The notes under the pieces are model-generated. The model searched no databases, had not been told where the DNA came from, and saw nothing but the letters and a program-made list of their open reading frames with translations. From an uncultured Eubacteriales bacterium (GTDB lineage Bacteria > Bacillota > Clostridia > Christensenellales > Borkfalkiaceae): a stretch of 64,000 nucleotides of DNA. Numbering within the stretch: the stretch's first letter is position 1; each line of letters starts with the position of its first letter. The stretch lies in NCBI GenBank assembly GCA_905207235.1, contig CAJLKN010000010.1, positions 10,830 to 74,829 on the forward strand, in the 5' to 3' direction. A program made the translations under genes and the position numbers. Below are positions 42,094 to 50,500 of this stretch, one piece after another.

Positions 42094-42104
42094 GGTTAAA
42101 ATTC

Positions 42105-42133
42105 TTTACAAATACAATATTTAGTGGTATAAT
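42105..42133 (+). promoter_or_regulatory. nrdR promoter
   Basis: TTTACA (42105-42110), a 17-nt spacer and TATAAT (42128-42133) preceded by TGG (extended -10). The leader is about 20 nt with AAAAGG before ATG. Confidence 0.8.
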
Positions 42134-42159
42134 AAGAGAAAACGCGAAAAGGTAAAATT

Positions 42160-42618
42160 ATGAAGTGTTTATACTGCGGTTGCGAAGACAGCAAAGTTAT
42201 CGACAGTCGTTCTGCCGACGAGGGAAGGACAATCCGTCGCAGAAGGGAGTGCGTAAGGTGCGGCAAACGTTTCACGACGTACGAAACCATTGAAGATACC
42301 CCCGTGCTCGTCGTCAAGGCAAACGGAACGAGGCAGGCGTTCGACGCGGGCAAGATAAAAAACGGCATCGTCAAGGCTTGCGAAAAGCGTCCCGTTTCGA
42401 TGAGTAAAATCGATGAAATGGTCGATAATATCACAAAGCGCGTATATAACTCCATGGAGCAGGAGATATCTTCAAAAGTTATCGGCGAAATGGTAATGGA
42501 AGAGCTCAAAGCGCTGGACGAAGTGGCATATGTCAGATATGCGAGCGTTTACAGGTCGTTCACCGACATTTCTTCGTTTATGGCAGAGCTTCAGAAGATG
42601 ATGGAAAACAAAAAATAA
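42160..42618 (+). CDS. nrdR: Transcriptional repressor NrdR
   Basis: 152 residues. The N-terminal zinc ribbon (MKCLYCGCEDSKVIDSR ... CVRCGKRFTTYE) binds DNA, and the following ATP-cone (VVKANGTRQAFDAGKIKNGI) senses ATP/dATP. NrdR represses ribonucleotide reductase genes, none of which are in this window. Length is standard. Confidence 0.97.
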   Translation: MKCLYCGCEDSKVIDSRSADEGRTIRRRRECVRCGKRFTTYETIEDTPVLVVKANGTRQAFDAGKIKNGIVKACEKRPVSMSKIDEMVDNITKRVYNSMEQEISSKVIGEMVMEELKALDEVAYVRYASVYRSFTDISSFMAELQKMMENKK

Positions 42619-42629
42619 AAATTTTTTCA

Positions 42630-42649
42630 AAGGCAGTGCAAACTGCCTT
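42630..42649 (+). terminator. Hairpin between nrdR and ispG, inside the ispG promoter
   Basis: AAGGCAGT-GCAA-ACTGCCTT is a perfect 8-bp stem with a GCAA tetraloop. It fills the spacer between a weak -35 (TTTCAA, 42625-42630) and TATAAT (42649-42654). It may end nrdR transcription, and the DNA palindrome may also affect ispG initiation. Confidence 0.6.
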
Positions 42650-42662
42650 ATAATTTATTTAA

Positions 42663-43715
42663 ATGAACGGTAAAACAAGGTGCGTTTCGGTCGGCGGAGT
42701 GCTCGTCGGCGGAGGCGAAAGCGTAAAAATTCAATCGATGTGCACGACCAAGACGTCGGATGTTTCCGCAACGGTCGCGCAGATAAAATCGCTCGAAAAT
42801 GCGGGCTGCGACATAATCAGGGTTTCCGTCCTCGACGAAAGCGACGCAAAAGCTATCAAAAGCATAAAGGAAGCAATTAAAATTCCTCTCGTCGCGGACA
42901 TTCATTTTTCATACAAACTCGCCATTGCCGCCATAGAAAACGGTTGCGACAAAGTCAGAATAAACCCCGGCAATATCGGCGACGAAAGCGCTGTCAAGGC
43001 GGTTGCCGACTGCATAAAAGCGCACAAAATCTGCGTGCGCGTAGGCGCGAATACGGGCAGCGTGGAAAAGGAATTTCTCGCAAAATACGGCAAAAACGAA
43101 TATTCTCTCGTCGAAAGCGCGCTTAAAAACGTTTCAATTCTCGAAAAAGAGGGCGTAAACGACATAGTGATTTCTGTAAAAGCCTCGTCCGTGCCCCTTA
43201 CGGTAAAGGCATACAGACTGCTTTCTTCCCGCTGCGATTATCCCCTGCACATAGGCGTAACCGAGGCGGGTACGGAGGAAATGGCGGTTGTCAAATCTTC
43301 GGTCGCCCTCGGCTCACTGCTCCTCGACGGAATAGGCGATACCATGCGCGTATCGATTACGGGCGATCCCGTAAGGGAAGTCGTCGCCGCGCGTAGAATT
43401 CTTCGCGCCGTCGGGCTGGATAACAACTTTGTCGATGTTATTTCCTGCCCCACGTGCGGCAGGTGCATGTGGAATTCAATGGAGCTCGCTCAAAAGGTTA
43501 CCGAGCGCGTAGAGCACATAAGAAAGCCTTTGAAAGTCGCCGTCATGGGCTGTGTGGTAAACGGTCCGGGCGAAGCGAAAGATTGCGATATAGGCATTGC
43601 GGGCGCGCAGGATTACTGCGTCATATTCAGAAACGGACAAATAACAAAAAAAATTCCGTCCGCGCAGGCAGAAGAGGTTTTCCTCGCGGAGATAGAAGAG
43701 TTAATTAATGACTGA
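42663..43715 (+). CDS. ispG: 4-hydroxy-3-methylbut-2-enyl diphosphate synthase (MEP pathway)
   Basis: 350 residues. It reduces MEcPP to HMBPP using a [4Fe-4S] cluster. The C-terminal cluster ligands are in SCPTCGRCMWNSMELA and CVVNGPGEAKDCDIGIAG; the TIM-barrel part has VKIQSMCTTKTSDV, LVADIHFSYKLA and RINPGNIGDE. Length suits the bacterial type without insertion. TATAAT ends 8 nt before ATG and there is no ribosome-binding site, so the leader is about 2 nt. It overlaps the next gene by 8 nt. Confidence 0.96.
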   Translation: MNGKTRCVSVGGVLVGGGESVKIQSMCTTKTSDVSATVAQIKSLENAGCDIIRVSVLDESDAKAIKSIKEAIKIPLVADIHFSYKLAIAAIENGCDKVRINPGNIGDESAVKAVADCIKAHKICVRVGANTGSVEKEFLAKYGKNEYSLVESALKNVSILEKEGVNDIVISVKASSVPLTVKAYRLLSSRCDYPLHIGVTEAGTEEMAVVKSSVALGSLLLDGIGDTMRVSITGDPVREVVAARRILRAVGLDNNFVDVISCPTCGRCMWNSMELAQKVTERVEHIRKPLKVAVMGCVVNGPGEAKDCDIGIAGAQDYCVIFRNGQITKKIPSAQAEEVFLAEIEELIND

Positions 43716-45243
43716 ATTTATCGAAAAAATACACACAATACCGTCTTTCGGCTCTGCCGTTCTATCGTCAGTCAGCCTCGAAAGAGCGGGACATAAAGTA
43801 AACGTCAGCCTGATTACGGATACGGCGTATTCGGCAGAGGACGAAAAACAGGCGAACAGCATAGTCCGCCAGTTCGTGCCAGAAGAGTTCGAGTGCAATC
43901 TTACCATATCCAAACTCACGCCCGACGAAGGCATGGTTGCGCGCAGAATAATGCAGGTTCTGGAACATTCAAACAAGGCTCTCGCCTGCCTCGTCTCGCA
44001 GGACGACATAAGCGTTACAAAGACGCAGTCGGGCTTCGATTTCACCGTTTCGGTAATTGCTAACACCGTCGTTTCGGAGGGCGTTGCGGAAAAAATTATT
44101 TCGGAGCTCAAAAAGAGCTTCTGCGGCGATTTCACGGGCAGGTGCATAAAGAGCGACAAAAAAATAGAGAGTATCGAAGTGGAAGAGGAAAAGGAAAACG
44201 TCGAATACGTCATTCCCGTGCGCACTTTTAAGATAAGAGATTTTACCCGCCTCGAAGGCGAAAGCGCGCAGGAAGACGCGGTTTATATGAGCGACGTCAA
44301 CTACGAAAGCGAAAACGTAGTCGTCTGCGGAGTTATCGAGGCGATAGAGGAGAGGACTTATACCCGCAAATCCGACGGCAAAGAAAAGACTTATTTTGCC
44401 CTCACTCTATCGGACGGTACAGCGACGCTCCGCCTTACATATTTTGCAAGGGTCAGCACGATAGAAAAAATACGCAAGTTAAAGCAGGGCGACAGCATAG
44501 TATGTACGGGCAAGACAGAAGTTTTCAGGGGAGCGGTGCGCTATACCGCAAAGTATATCGACTTCGGCAAAACTCCCGAAGGTTTCGTGCCCGTGCAGAG
44601 ACCTTCCAAGCCTGCGCCCAAGTATTATACATCCGTTTTTCCCCAGCCCTATTCCGATTTTTCGCAGACGGACATATTTACCCGCCCCGTCCTGCCGCAG
44701 TGCCTCAAAGACAACACTTTTGTCGTGTTTGACCTAGAAACGACGGGTCTTAACAGCTCGCCGTCGGCGGGAGGCATGGACAGAATAATAGAAATCGGCG
44801 CCTATAAGATAACGGGAGGGGAAATAAATGAAAGTTTTTCCACTTTCGTAAATCCCCGCAAAAAACTTTCTGAAGAGATAATAAAACTTACGGGCATCAC
44901 GCCCGATATGGTGGAGAACGCGCCTACTTACGAGCAGGTAATGCCCGACTTTTTCAAATTCTGTCAGGGGGCATACCTCGTCGGACACAACATCGCGGGC
45001 TTCGACTTCAAATTTGTCGATTATTACTGCTCGCAACTCGGGTATCACCTAGAAAGAAAATTATTCGACACCATACCGCTCTCGCAGGAGCTTCTGTTCC
45101 TTTCCAACTATAAGCTCAACACCGTAGCCGACCATTTCGGCATAACTTTCAACCACCACAGGGCGGTGGACGATGCTCTGGTTACGGCGAAAATTTTTAT
45201 CGAGCTCATTAAATTAAAAAAATCGCTGCCAAAGTATATGTAA
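43708..45243 (+). CDS. PolC-like protein with N-terminal, OB and exonuclease domains only
   Basis: 511 residues. Residues ~1-160 resemble the PolC N-terminal region; ~190-290 are an OB fold (VVVCGVIEAIEERTYTRKSD ... LRLTYFARV); ~327-505 are a DEDDh 3'-5' exonuclease with FDLETTGL, GHNIAGFDFKF and HHRAVDDA, all catalytic residues present. The PHP and polymerase domains of PolC (about 1,430 residues in full) are missing: the frame stops after the exonuclease and no polymerase sequence follows. The gene lies between ispG and rimP, where Bacillota carry polC. It is presumably an exonuclease, perhaps for proofreading or repair; start and overlap with ispG are clear. Confidence 0.85.
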   Translation: MTEFIEKIHTIPSFGSAVLSSVSLERAGHKVNVSLITDTAYSAEDEKQANSIVRQFVPEEFECNLTISKLTPDEGMVARRIMQVLEHSNKALACLVSQDDISVTKTQSGFDFTVSVIANTVVSEGVAEKIISELKKSFCGDFTGRCIKSDKKIESIEVEEEKENVEYVIPVRTFKIRDFTRLEGESAQEDAVYMSDVNYESENVVVCGVIEAIEERTYTRKSDGKEKTYFALTLSDGTATLRLTYFARVSTIEKIRKLKQGDSIVCTGKTEVFRGAVRYTAKYIDFGKTPEGFVPVQRPSKPAPKYYTSVFPQPYSDFSQTDIFTRPVLPQCLKDNTFVVFDLETTGLNSSPSAGGMDRIIEIGAYKITGGEINESFSTFVNPRKKLSEEIIKLTGITPDMVENAPTYEQVMPDFFKFCQGAYLVGHNIAGFDFKFVDYYCSQLGYHLERKLFDTIPLSQELLFLSNYKLNTVADHFGITFNHHRAVDDALVTAKIFIELIKLKKSLPKYM

Positions 45244-45246
45244 TGC

Positions 45247-45275
45247 TTGCAAAACGGCGAAAACTGTGTTATAAT
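45247..45275 (+). promoter_or_regulatory. Promoter of the rimP-nusA-infB operon
   Basis: TTGCAA (45247-45252), a 17-nt spacer and TATAAT (45270-45275). The predicted start is near 45282, giving a leader of about 70 nt. Confidence 0.85.
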
Positions 45276-45301
45276 CATAACATACTTAATACTTTATAAG
45301 C

Positions 45302-45330
45302 ATTGAGTGCCTTGACGAAGGGCACTCAAT
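45302..45330 (+). promoter_or_regulatory. Leader hairpin of the rimP operon
   Basis: ATTGAGTGCC and GGCACTCAAT form a perfect 10-bp stem. No T-tract follows (ATTGCTATAAAAGGG), so it is more likely a 5'-leader structure just before the ribosome-binding site than a terminator. Confidence 0.6.
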
Positions 45331-45351
45331 ATTGCTATAAAAGGGAATAAA

Positions 45352-45810
45352 ATGAACATTAAACCGCTTTCCGAGCTTAAAACTTTTCTCGAAGGTTACG
45401 CCCAACCTATGGGTATAGAGATTGTCGATATCGAGTTTTCCGATAAAGACAAGACGCTGACAATCTTCATAGAAACTGAAAACGGCGTCGATCTCGACAC
45501 ATGCGAAGCGTTCCACAACGCGATAATGGAGCCGATAGACACATTCGACCCTACTTTCGACGTGCCCTATACTCTCAACGTGTCCAGCCCGGGACTTGAC
45601 CGCCCGTTCAAAACGCAGAGGGATTTCGAGCGCAACATAGGAAAGGAAGTCGAAGTCAAACTTTATGCTCCGATAAAGGGCAAAAAATTTATCGAAGGCG
45701 TGCTTCTTTCGTTCGATGAAAACAGCGTTACGCTGAAGACCGAAAAAGAAGAACTGAAAATACAGCGCAACAGAATAGCAAAGATAAACAAAGCAATCAA
45801 ATTCGAGTAA
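45352..45810 (+). CDS. rimP: Ribosome maturation factor RimP
   Basis: 152 residues. It assists 30S subunit assembly. GIEIVDIEFSDKDKTLTIFI, then DLDTCEAFHNAI and LNVSSPGLDRPFKTQRDF, are the RimP signature (V-S-S-P-G-L-D-R-P). Length is standard. It opens the conserved nusA operon. Confidence 0.95.
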   Translation: MNIKPLSELKTFLEGYAQPMGIEIVDIEFSDKDKTLTIFIETENGVDLDTCEAFHNAIMEPIDTFDPTFDVPYTLNVSSPGLDRPFKTQRDFERNIGKEVEVKLYAPIKGKKFIEGVLLSFDENSVTLKTEKEELKIQRNRIAKINKAIKFE

Positions 45811-45873
45811 TCCGCTCCGCGGGCAGCGTTCATACCCGCATAAAACACACAATATTTTCAGGAGAATAAAAAA

Positions 45874-46959
45874 ATGAAAGACGATATTTTCGCGGCACTT
45901 GCAGACCTTGAAAAAGAAAAGGGCATACCCCAGCAGGTATTTCTCGACGCGCTTCAGAACGCGCTCGTTTCGGCTTGCAAAAAGCAGGGAGCTGCCGGCA
46001 CGGTAGAGATGAAGCTCGTACCCGAAAAGGGCAATATAGAGTTTTACACCGTCAGGGAAGTAGTCGATGAGGTGGAGGATAAGGATACTCAGATTTCTCT
46101 CGAAGACGCTAAAAATATCAAAAAGAGCTACAAGGTCGGCGATTTCGTCAAGGAAAAGTTTGTACCCAAGGACTTTTCGAGAATTGCCGCGCAGACGGCA
46201 AAGCAGGTAATACTTCAGAAAATTCACGAAACCGAGCGCGACGCAGCCATGAGCGAATTTTCCAACAAGGAAGGCGAGCTTCTCGTCGGAACGGTCCGCA
46301 AGCTCGACGCAAAGAACGTATATGTCGAGCTCGGCAAAGGTCAGGTTGAGGGCATAATGCTTCCTTCCGACCAGGTTGCGGGCGAAGATTACAAGGTAAA
46401 CGATAAAATCAAAGTTTTCGTAAAGCGCGTAAAGAGCGGTTTCAAGGGCGCGCAGGTGCTCGTCAGCCGTTCGTCCGCGGGACTTGTAAGAAAACTTTTC
46501 GAAGAAGAAGTGCCCGAAATCAAGCAGGGCACGGTTGTCATAAAGGAAATCAGCCGCGAAGCGGGCGCCAGAACCAAAATGGCTATCTGGTCCGAAGACC
46601 CCCGCGTCGATGCCATCGGCGCGTGCGTAGGCAACAAGGGCGCAAGAGTTAACGCGGTCGTCGAAGAGCTTCACGGCGAAAAGATAGATATCATCCCCTG
46701 GAGCGAAAATCCCCTCGAATTCATAGCAAAGGCGCTTTCGCCCGCAAAGGTTCTTTCCGTAACCCAGCTTGAAGGCGAAAAGACTGCCATGGCGGTAGTT
46801 CCCGACGACAAACTTTCGCTTGCAATCGGCAAGGACGGTCAGAATGCCCGCCTTGCGGTAAGGCTCACCGGCTGGAAGATAGACGTCAAGAGCCGCTCCG
46901 CTGCGGAAAAGATGGGCTATATGCAGGCAGAAGACGAAGGAGAGCAGGACGGCGAGTAA
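45874..46959 (+). CDS. nusA: Transcription termination/antitermination factor NusA
   Basis: 361 residues. An N-terminal RNA-polymerase-binding domain (~1-125) is followed by S1 (~130-200; ELLVGTVRKLDAKNVYVELG) and two KH domains (VGNKGARVNAVVEELHGEKI; LAIGKDGQNARLAVRLTGWK). The acidic C-terminal repeats of proteobacterial NusA are absent, as usual in Bacillota. CAGGAG lies before the ATG. Confidence 0.97.
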   Translation: MKDDIFAALADLEKEKGIPQQVFLDALQNALVSACKKQGAAGTVEMKLVPEKGNIEFYTVREVVDEVEDKDTQISLEDAKNIKKSYKVGDFVKEKFVPKDFSRIAAQTAKQVILQKIHETERDAAMSEFSNKEGELLVGTVRKLDAKNVYVELGKGQVEGIMLPSDQVAGEDYKVNDKIKVFVKRVKSGFKGAQVLVSRSSAGLVRKLFEEEVPEIKQGTVVIKEISREAGARTKMAIWSEDPRVDAIGACVGNKGARVNAVVEELHGEKIDIIPWSENPLEFIAKALSPAKVLSVTQLEGEKTAMAVVPDDKLSLAIGKDGQNARLAVRLTGWKIDVKSRSAAEKMGYMQAEDEGEQDGE

Positions 46960-46962
46960 CAC

Positions 46963-47235
46963 ATGCCTAAAATCAAAAAGATACCTTTAAGGCAGTGCAT
47001 AGCCTGCCGCGAGCTCAAGCAAAAAAAAGAAATGCTGCGCATAGTCCGCAACGCCGAAGGGAAAATTTTTCTCGATTTTTCGGGTAAGGCGTCGGGCAGA
47101 GGAGCATACATCTGCGACAGCGAAGAGTGCGTGAAAAAGTTGAAAAAGCAGCGCCTTATAAACAAAGTTTTTTCCTGTGAAGTGGACGACGGCGTGTATG
47201 CTGCCATAGAGGAGGAATATCTTGGCAAAAAATAA
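46963..47235 (+). CDS. ylxR: YlxR/RnpM-family RNA-binding protein
   Basis: 90 residues. RQCIACRELKQKKEMLRIVR and GRGAYICDSEECVKKLKKQR are the DUF448 motifs (C-x-x-C near the start, G-R-G-A-Y-x-C later). B. subtilis YlxR (RnpM) modulates RNase P; the same role here is inferred. It starts 3 nt after nusA and overlaps the next gene by 14 nt. Confidence 0.93.
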   Translation: MPKIKKIPLRQCIACRELKQKKEMLRIVRNAEGKIFLDFSGKASGRGAYICDSEECVKKLKKQRLINKVFSCEVDDGVYAAIEEEYLGKK

Positions 47236-47548
47236 GGTGGAAACCTTTATAGGGTTTTGCGTAAAAGCGCGCAAAATTGCCCTTGGCGCAGGCGCGATAG
47301 ACGTACTCAAAAGCGGAGTTCATCTGATTATCGTGTGCTCTTCGGGGTCAAAGAATTGCTTTGATCTTGCGCTTAAATATAAAAAGAAATTTAATTGTCC
47401 GCTTATGATATGCAAATGCGGATTGGAGACCGCTGTTAATAAACCCGGCTGTAAGCTGGCGGCTGTCAGGGACGAAAGTCTGGCAAACGCGATAGTGGCG
47501 AATGCCTGTGAAGAATATGAAATATATGCCGGAGGCGTAAAAGAGTAA
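47222..47548 (+). CDS. L7Ae/YlxQ-family ribosomal protein-like RNA-binding protein
   Basis: 108 residues. FCVKARKIALGAGAIDVLKS and LIIVCSSGSKN match the L7Ae/L30e/YlxQ fold that binds kink-turn RNA. The start is TTG 47222 with GGAGG at 47211-47215 and overlap with ylxR; no ATG lies nearby in frame. Standard position between ylxR and infB. Confidence 0.9.
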   Translation: MAKNKVETFIGFCVKARKIALGAGAIDVLKSGVHLIIVCSSGSKNCFDLALKYKKKFNCPLMICKCGLETAVNKPGCKLAAVRDESLANAIVANACEEYEIYAGGVKE

Positions 47549-47550
47549 AT

Positions 47551-50118
47551 ATGGCGAATAAGTATGTAAATATCGAAGAAATCGGAAAGATATTGTCGGG
47601 CGGCACTATAAGCGAACTCGGCAAAAATGTTGCTGCCGCCGAGAAAACGGTGCAGAACATTTTAAAACAACTCTCCGACCTCGATGCCGCACAGGCGGCT
47701 AAAAAACTCGAGGAGGAACAGCGCCTCGCTCAGGAAAAGAAGCTCGCTGAAGAAGCTGCCAAGCGCGAAGCCGAGGAAGCGGCAAAACGCGAAGAGGCAG
47801 AAAAGGCAAAAGCCGCTTCAGAGCAGAAAGAAGAGCCCTCTCAGCCCGAACAGCAGCAGGCGGAGGCGGTTCAGCATGCAGAAAAGCAGCCCGCTCCCGT
47901 AAAGGAAGCTCCCCGCGCGGCAGAACAGCCCCGCACAAATCCCGTAAAGGAAAAACCCGCCGCAGGCAAAACTTTCGTCAATACGGACGCAAGAAACAGA
48001 ACCGATCGCCCCGCTCGCACTCCCAATCAGCAGGGAGGGCGTCCCCAGCAGGGCATGCGCCCTCAGGGACAGGGTCGTCCCCAGCAGGGAGCGCGCCCTC
48101 AGCAGGCAGGCGGAGCAAGGTTCCAGACTGCGCCTCAGGCACAGGCGGCAAAACCCGCAAACAAAAATTTCGGCGCAGACAAGAAAAAGCAGTCGTTTGA
48201 AAAGACTTATATCGAAAAGGAGCGCCGCGCTCCTTCAAAGCGCGCGCTCGCCAAAAGTCAGGGTCCCGGCATAGACGATTTCGACGAGAACAAGAGCGGA
48301 TACAGAAAGCTGCGCGTCAAGAAGGATAAAAAGCAGCAGAGCGCCCAGACCGTCAAGATTGAACACGCCGTAGTTACCACAAACGAAATACCCCTTAAAG
48401 TGCTCTCCGAAAAACTCGGCATAACCGCCGTAGAAATAACCAAGAAGCTCTTCAAAGAGGGCATAATGAAGACGGTAAACGAGTCCATCGACTACGATAC
48501 CGCGGCTCTCCTCGCCGCAGGCATGGGCATAGAGCTTGAATATAAGCCCGAAAAGACGGCGGAAGAAATTCTTTCCGAAAAACAGGCGGACACGGTCGAA
48601 GAGATCGAAAGTCTCGTTCCCCGCGCACCCGTCGTTACCGTCATGGGACACGTTGACCACGGCAAGACGTCCCTTCTCGACTACATCCGCCGCCAGAACG
48701 TCGCGGCAGGCGAAGCGGGCGGCATTACCCAGCATATAGGCGCTTATTCGGTTACAGTAAACGGCAAAAATATAACGTTCATCGATACACCGGGACACGA
48801 AGCCTTCACCGCAATGAGGGCTCGCGGCGCGCAGGTTACCGATATCGTCGTGCTCGTAGTCGCTGCCGACGACGGCATAATGCCCCAGACAATCGAGGCT
48901 ATAAACCACGCCAAGGCGGCTAACGTTTCAATAATCGTCGCCATAAACAAGATGGATAAAGTCGGGGCGAACCCCGAAAAAATAAAGCAGGACCTCACAA
49001 ACTACGGTCTCGTTCCCGAAGAGTGGGGCGGCGATACTCCCGTATGTCCCATTTCGTGCAAGACGGGCGAGGGCATAAACGACCTGCTTGAAAATATACT
49101 CCTTGTAGCAGAGATGAAGGAGCTTTTGGCAAATCCCGCAAGAGAGGCGCGCGGAGCGATAATAGAAGCCCAGCTCGACAAGGGCAAGGGTCCCGTCGCA
49201 ACCGTGCTCATTCAGAACGGTACTTTGCATACGGGCGACAATATAATTTCGGGCACCGTAACGGGCAGAGTTCGTTCTATGATAGACGACAAGGGCAGAA
49301 CGGTCAAGGAGGCAGGTCCTTCCTCGGCTGTCTATGTGCTCGGCTTCGAGCAGGTTCCCAATGCAGGCGACAACATGTTCGCCGTATCGCAGCAGCTCAT
49401 GAAGTCTGTCATCGAAGAGCGCAAGAGAAAGGAATCCGACGCCATGGTCAAGGCGGCTTCTAAAATTTCGCTCGATGAAGTGTTCGGAAAAATTGCCGAA
49501 GGCAATATGAAGACGCTCAACCTCATTATAAAGGGCGACGTTCAGGGTTCTGTCGAGGCTGTAAAGCAGTCTGTCGTCAAGCTCTCCAACGATGAAGTGC
49601 AGGTCAAAGTCATTCACAGCGGCGCGGGCGCTATTACCGAATCGGATGTAATGCTCGCAGACTCCTCGAATGCAATAATACTCGGCTTCAATGTCCGTCC
49701 CGATGCGAAAGCAAAGGCTACTGCGGAGCGCAGCAAGGTCGATATAAGAATGTATCGCATAATCTACGACCTTCTCGACGACGTAGAAGCTGCTCTCAAA
49801 GGCATGCTCGCTCCCAAGTATCAGGAAGTTTACATGGGCAAGTGCGAAGTTCGCCAGACGTTCAAAATTACGGGCGTCGGCAACATTGCAGGCTGTTATG
49901 TCAAAGAGGGCAAGATCGTCCGCGGCGGCAAGTTGAGAATTTATCGCGACGACGTGCTCATAGTAGAGGGCAACGTCCAGCAGCTCAAGCGCTTCAAAGA
50001 CGACGTCAAGGAAGTCAACTACGGCTATGAATGCGGCTGCGCGATTGAGGGCTTCAACGATATCCGCGTGGGCGACATAATAGAATGTTACATGATTGAA
50101 CAGGTACCCGTAAAGTAA
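47551..50118 (+). CDS. infB: Translation initiation factor IF-2
   Basis: 855 residues. The N-terminal ~270 residues are low-complexity: a Lys/Glu/Ala coiled coil (~50-95), then a Gln/Pro/Gly/Arg-rich region (~150-210). The IF2 N-domain, G domain (VMGHVDHGKTSLLDYIRR; DTPGHEAF; AINKMDKVGANP) and domains II-IV follow. It delivers initiator tRNA to the ribosome. ATG is 2 nt after the YlxQ-like stop. Confidence 0.97.
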   Translation: MANKYVNIEEIGKILSGGTISELGKNVAAAEKTVQNILKQLSDLDAAQAAKKLEEEQRLAQEKKLAEEAAKREAEEAAKREEAEKAKAASEQKEEPSQPEQQQAEAVQHAEKQPAPVKEAPRAAEQPRTNPVKEKPAAGKTFVNTDARNRTDRPARTPNQQGGRPQQGMRPQGQGRPQQGARPQQAGGARFQTAPQAQAAKPANKNFGADKKKQSFEKTYIEKERRAPSKRALAKSQGPGIDDFDENKSGYRKLRVKKDKKQQSAQTVKIEHAVVTTNEIPLKVLSEKLGITAVEITKKLFKEGIMKTVNESIDYDTAALLAAGMGIELEYKPEKTAEEILSEKQADTVEEIESLVPRAPVVTVMGHVDHGKTSLLDYIRRQNVAAGEAGGITQHIGAYSVTVNGKNITFIDTPGHEAFTAMRARGAQVTDIVVLVVAADDGIMPQTIEAINHAKAANVSIIVAINKMDKVGANPEKIKQDLTNYGLVPEEWGGDTPVCPISCKTGEGINDLLENILLVAEMKELLANPAREARGAIIEAQLDKGKGPVATVLIQNGTLHTGDNIISGTVTGRVRSMIDDKGRTVKEAGPSSAVYVLGFEQVPNAGDNMFAVSQQLMKSVIEERKRKESDAMVKAASKISLDEVFGKIAEGNMKTLNLIIKGDVQGSVEAVKQSVVKLSNDEVQVKVIHSGAGAITESDVMLADSSNAIILGFNVRPDAKAKATAERSKVDIRMYRIIYDLLDDVEAALKGMLAPKYQEVYMGKCEVRQTFKITGVGNIAGCYVKEGKIVRGGKLRIYRDDVLIVEGNVQQLKRFKDDVKEVNYGYECGCAIEGFNDIRVGDIIECYMIEQVPVK

Positions 50119-50128
50119 GGAAAATAAT

Positions 50129-50500
50129 ATGAAAGGATTGAGAGGCGAGCGTCTCGCAAGTCAGTTCAGGGAAGAAATTTACGGCGTCATATCCAAAAAG
50201 TTGCGCAACAGACACTCGGAGCTGAGCGCCATAATAAGCGTAACGCAGGCGGATGTCGCACCCGATCTGAAAACTGCAAAAATTTACGTAAGCATATTCG
50301 ATACGGATGAAGCGCGCAAGCAGGCAAGTTTTGAAATCCTCAAACAGAATGCGGGCTTTATCCGCCACGAACTCGCGCAGGTTCTTCACCTGCGTACCGT
50401 TCCCGAGCTTTCGTTCATTCTCGACGGAAGCATGGAATACGGCGCAAAGATAGATAAAATTATAGAAACCCTCGAAAAACAGGACAAGCACGATGACTGA
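50129..50500 (+). CDS. rbfA: 30S ribosome-binding factor A
   Basis: 123 residues of the KH-like RbfA family: RGERLASQFREEIYGVISKK, SVTQADVAPDLKTAKIYVSI and LAQVLHLRTVPELSFILD with D-x-S near the end. It helps mature the 16S rRNA 5' end. Its end overlaps nrnA by 8 nt. Confidence 0.96.
   Translation: MKGLRGERLASQFREEIYGVISKKLRNRHSELSAIISVTQADVAPDLKTAKIYVSIFDTDEARKQASFEILKQNAGFIRHELAQVLHLRTVPELSFILDGSMEYGAKIDKIIETLEKQDKHDD

Noticed and set aside
45286..46962. 558-codon open frame on the minus strand opposite rimP and nusA
   Set aside because: It is the antisense shadow of two clear genes; composition follows their codon bias, and it has no ribosome-binding site or recognised motif.
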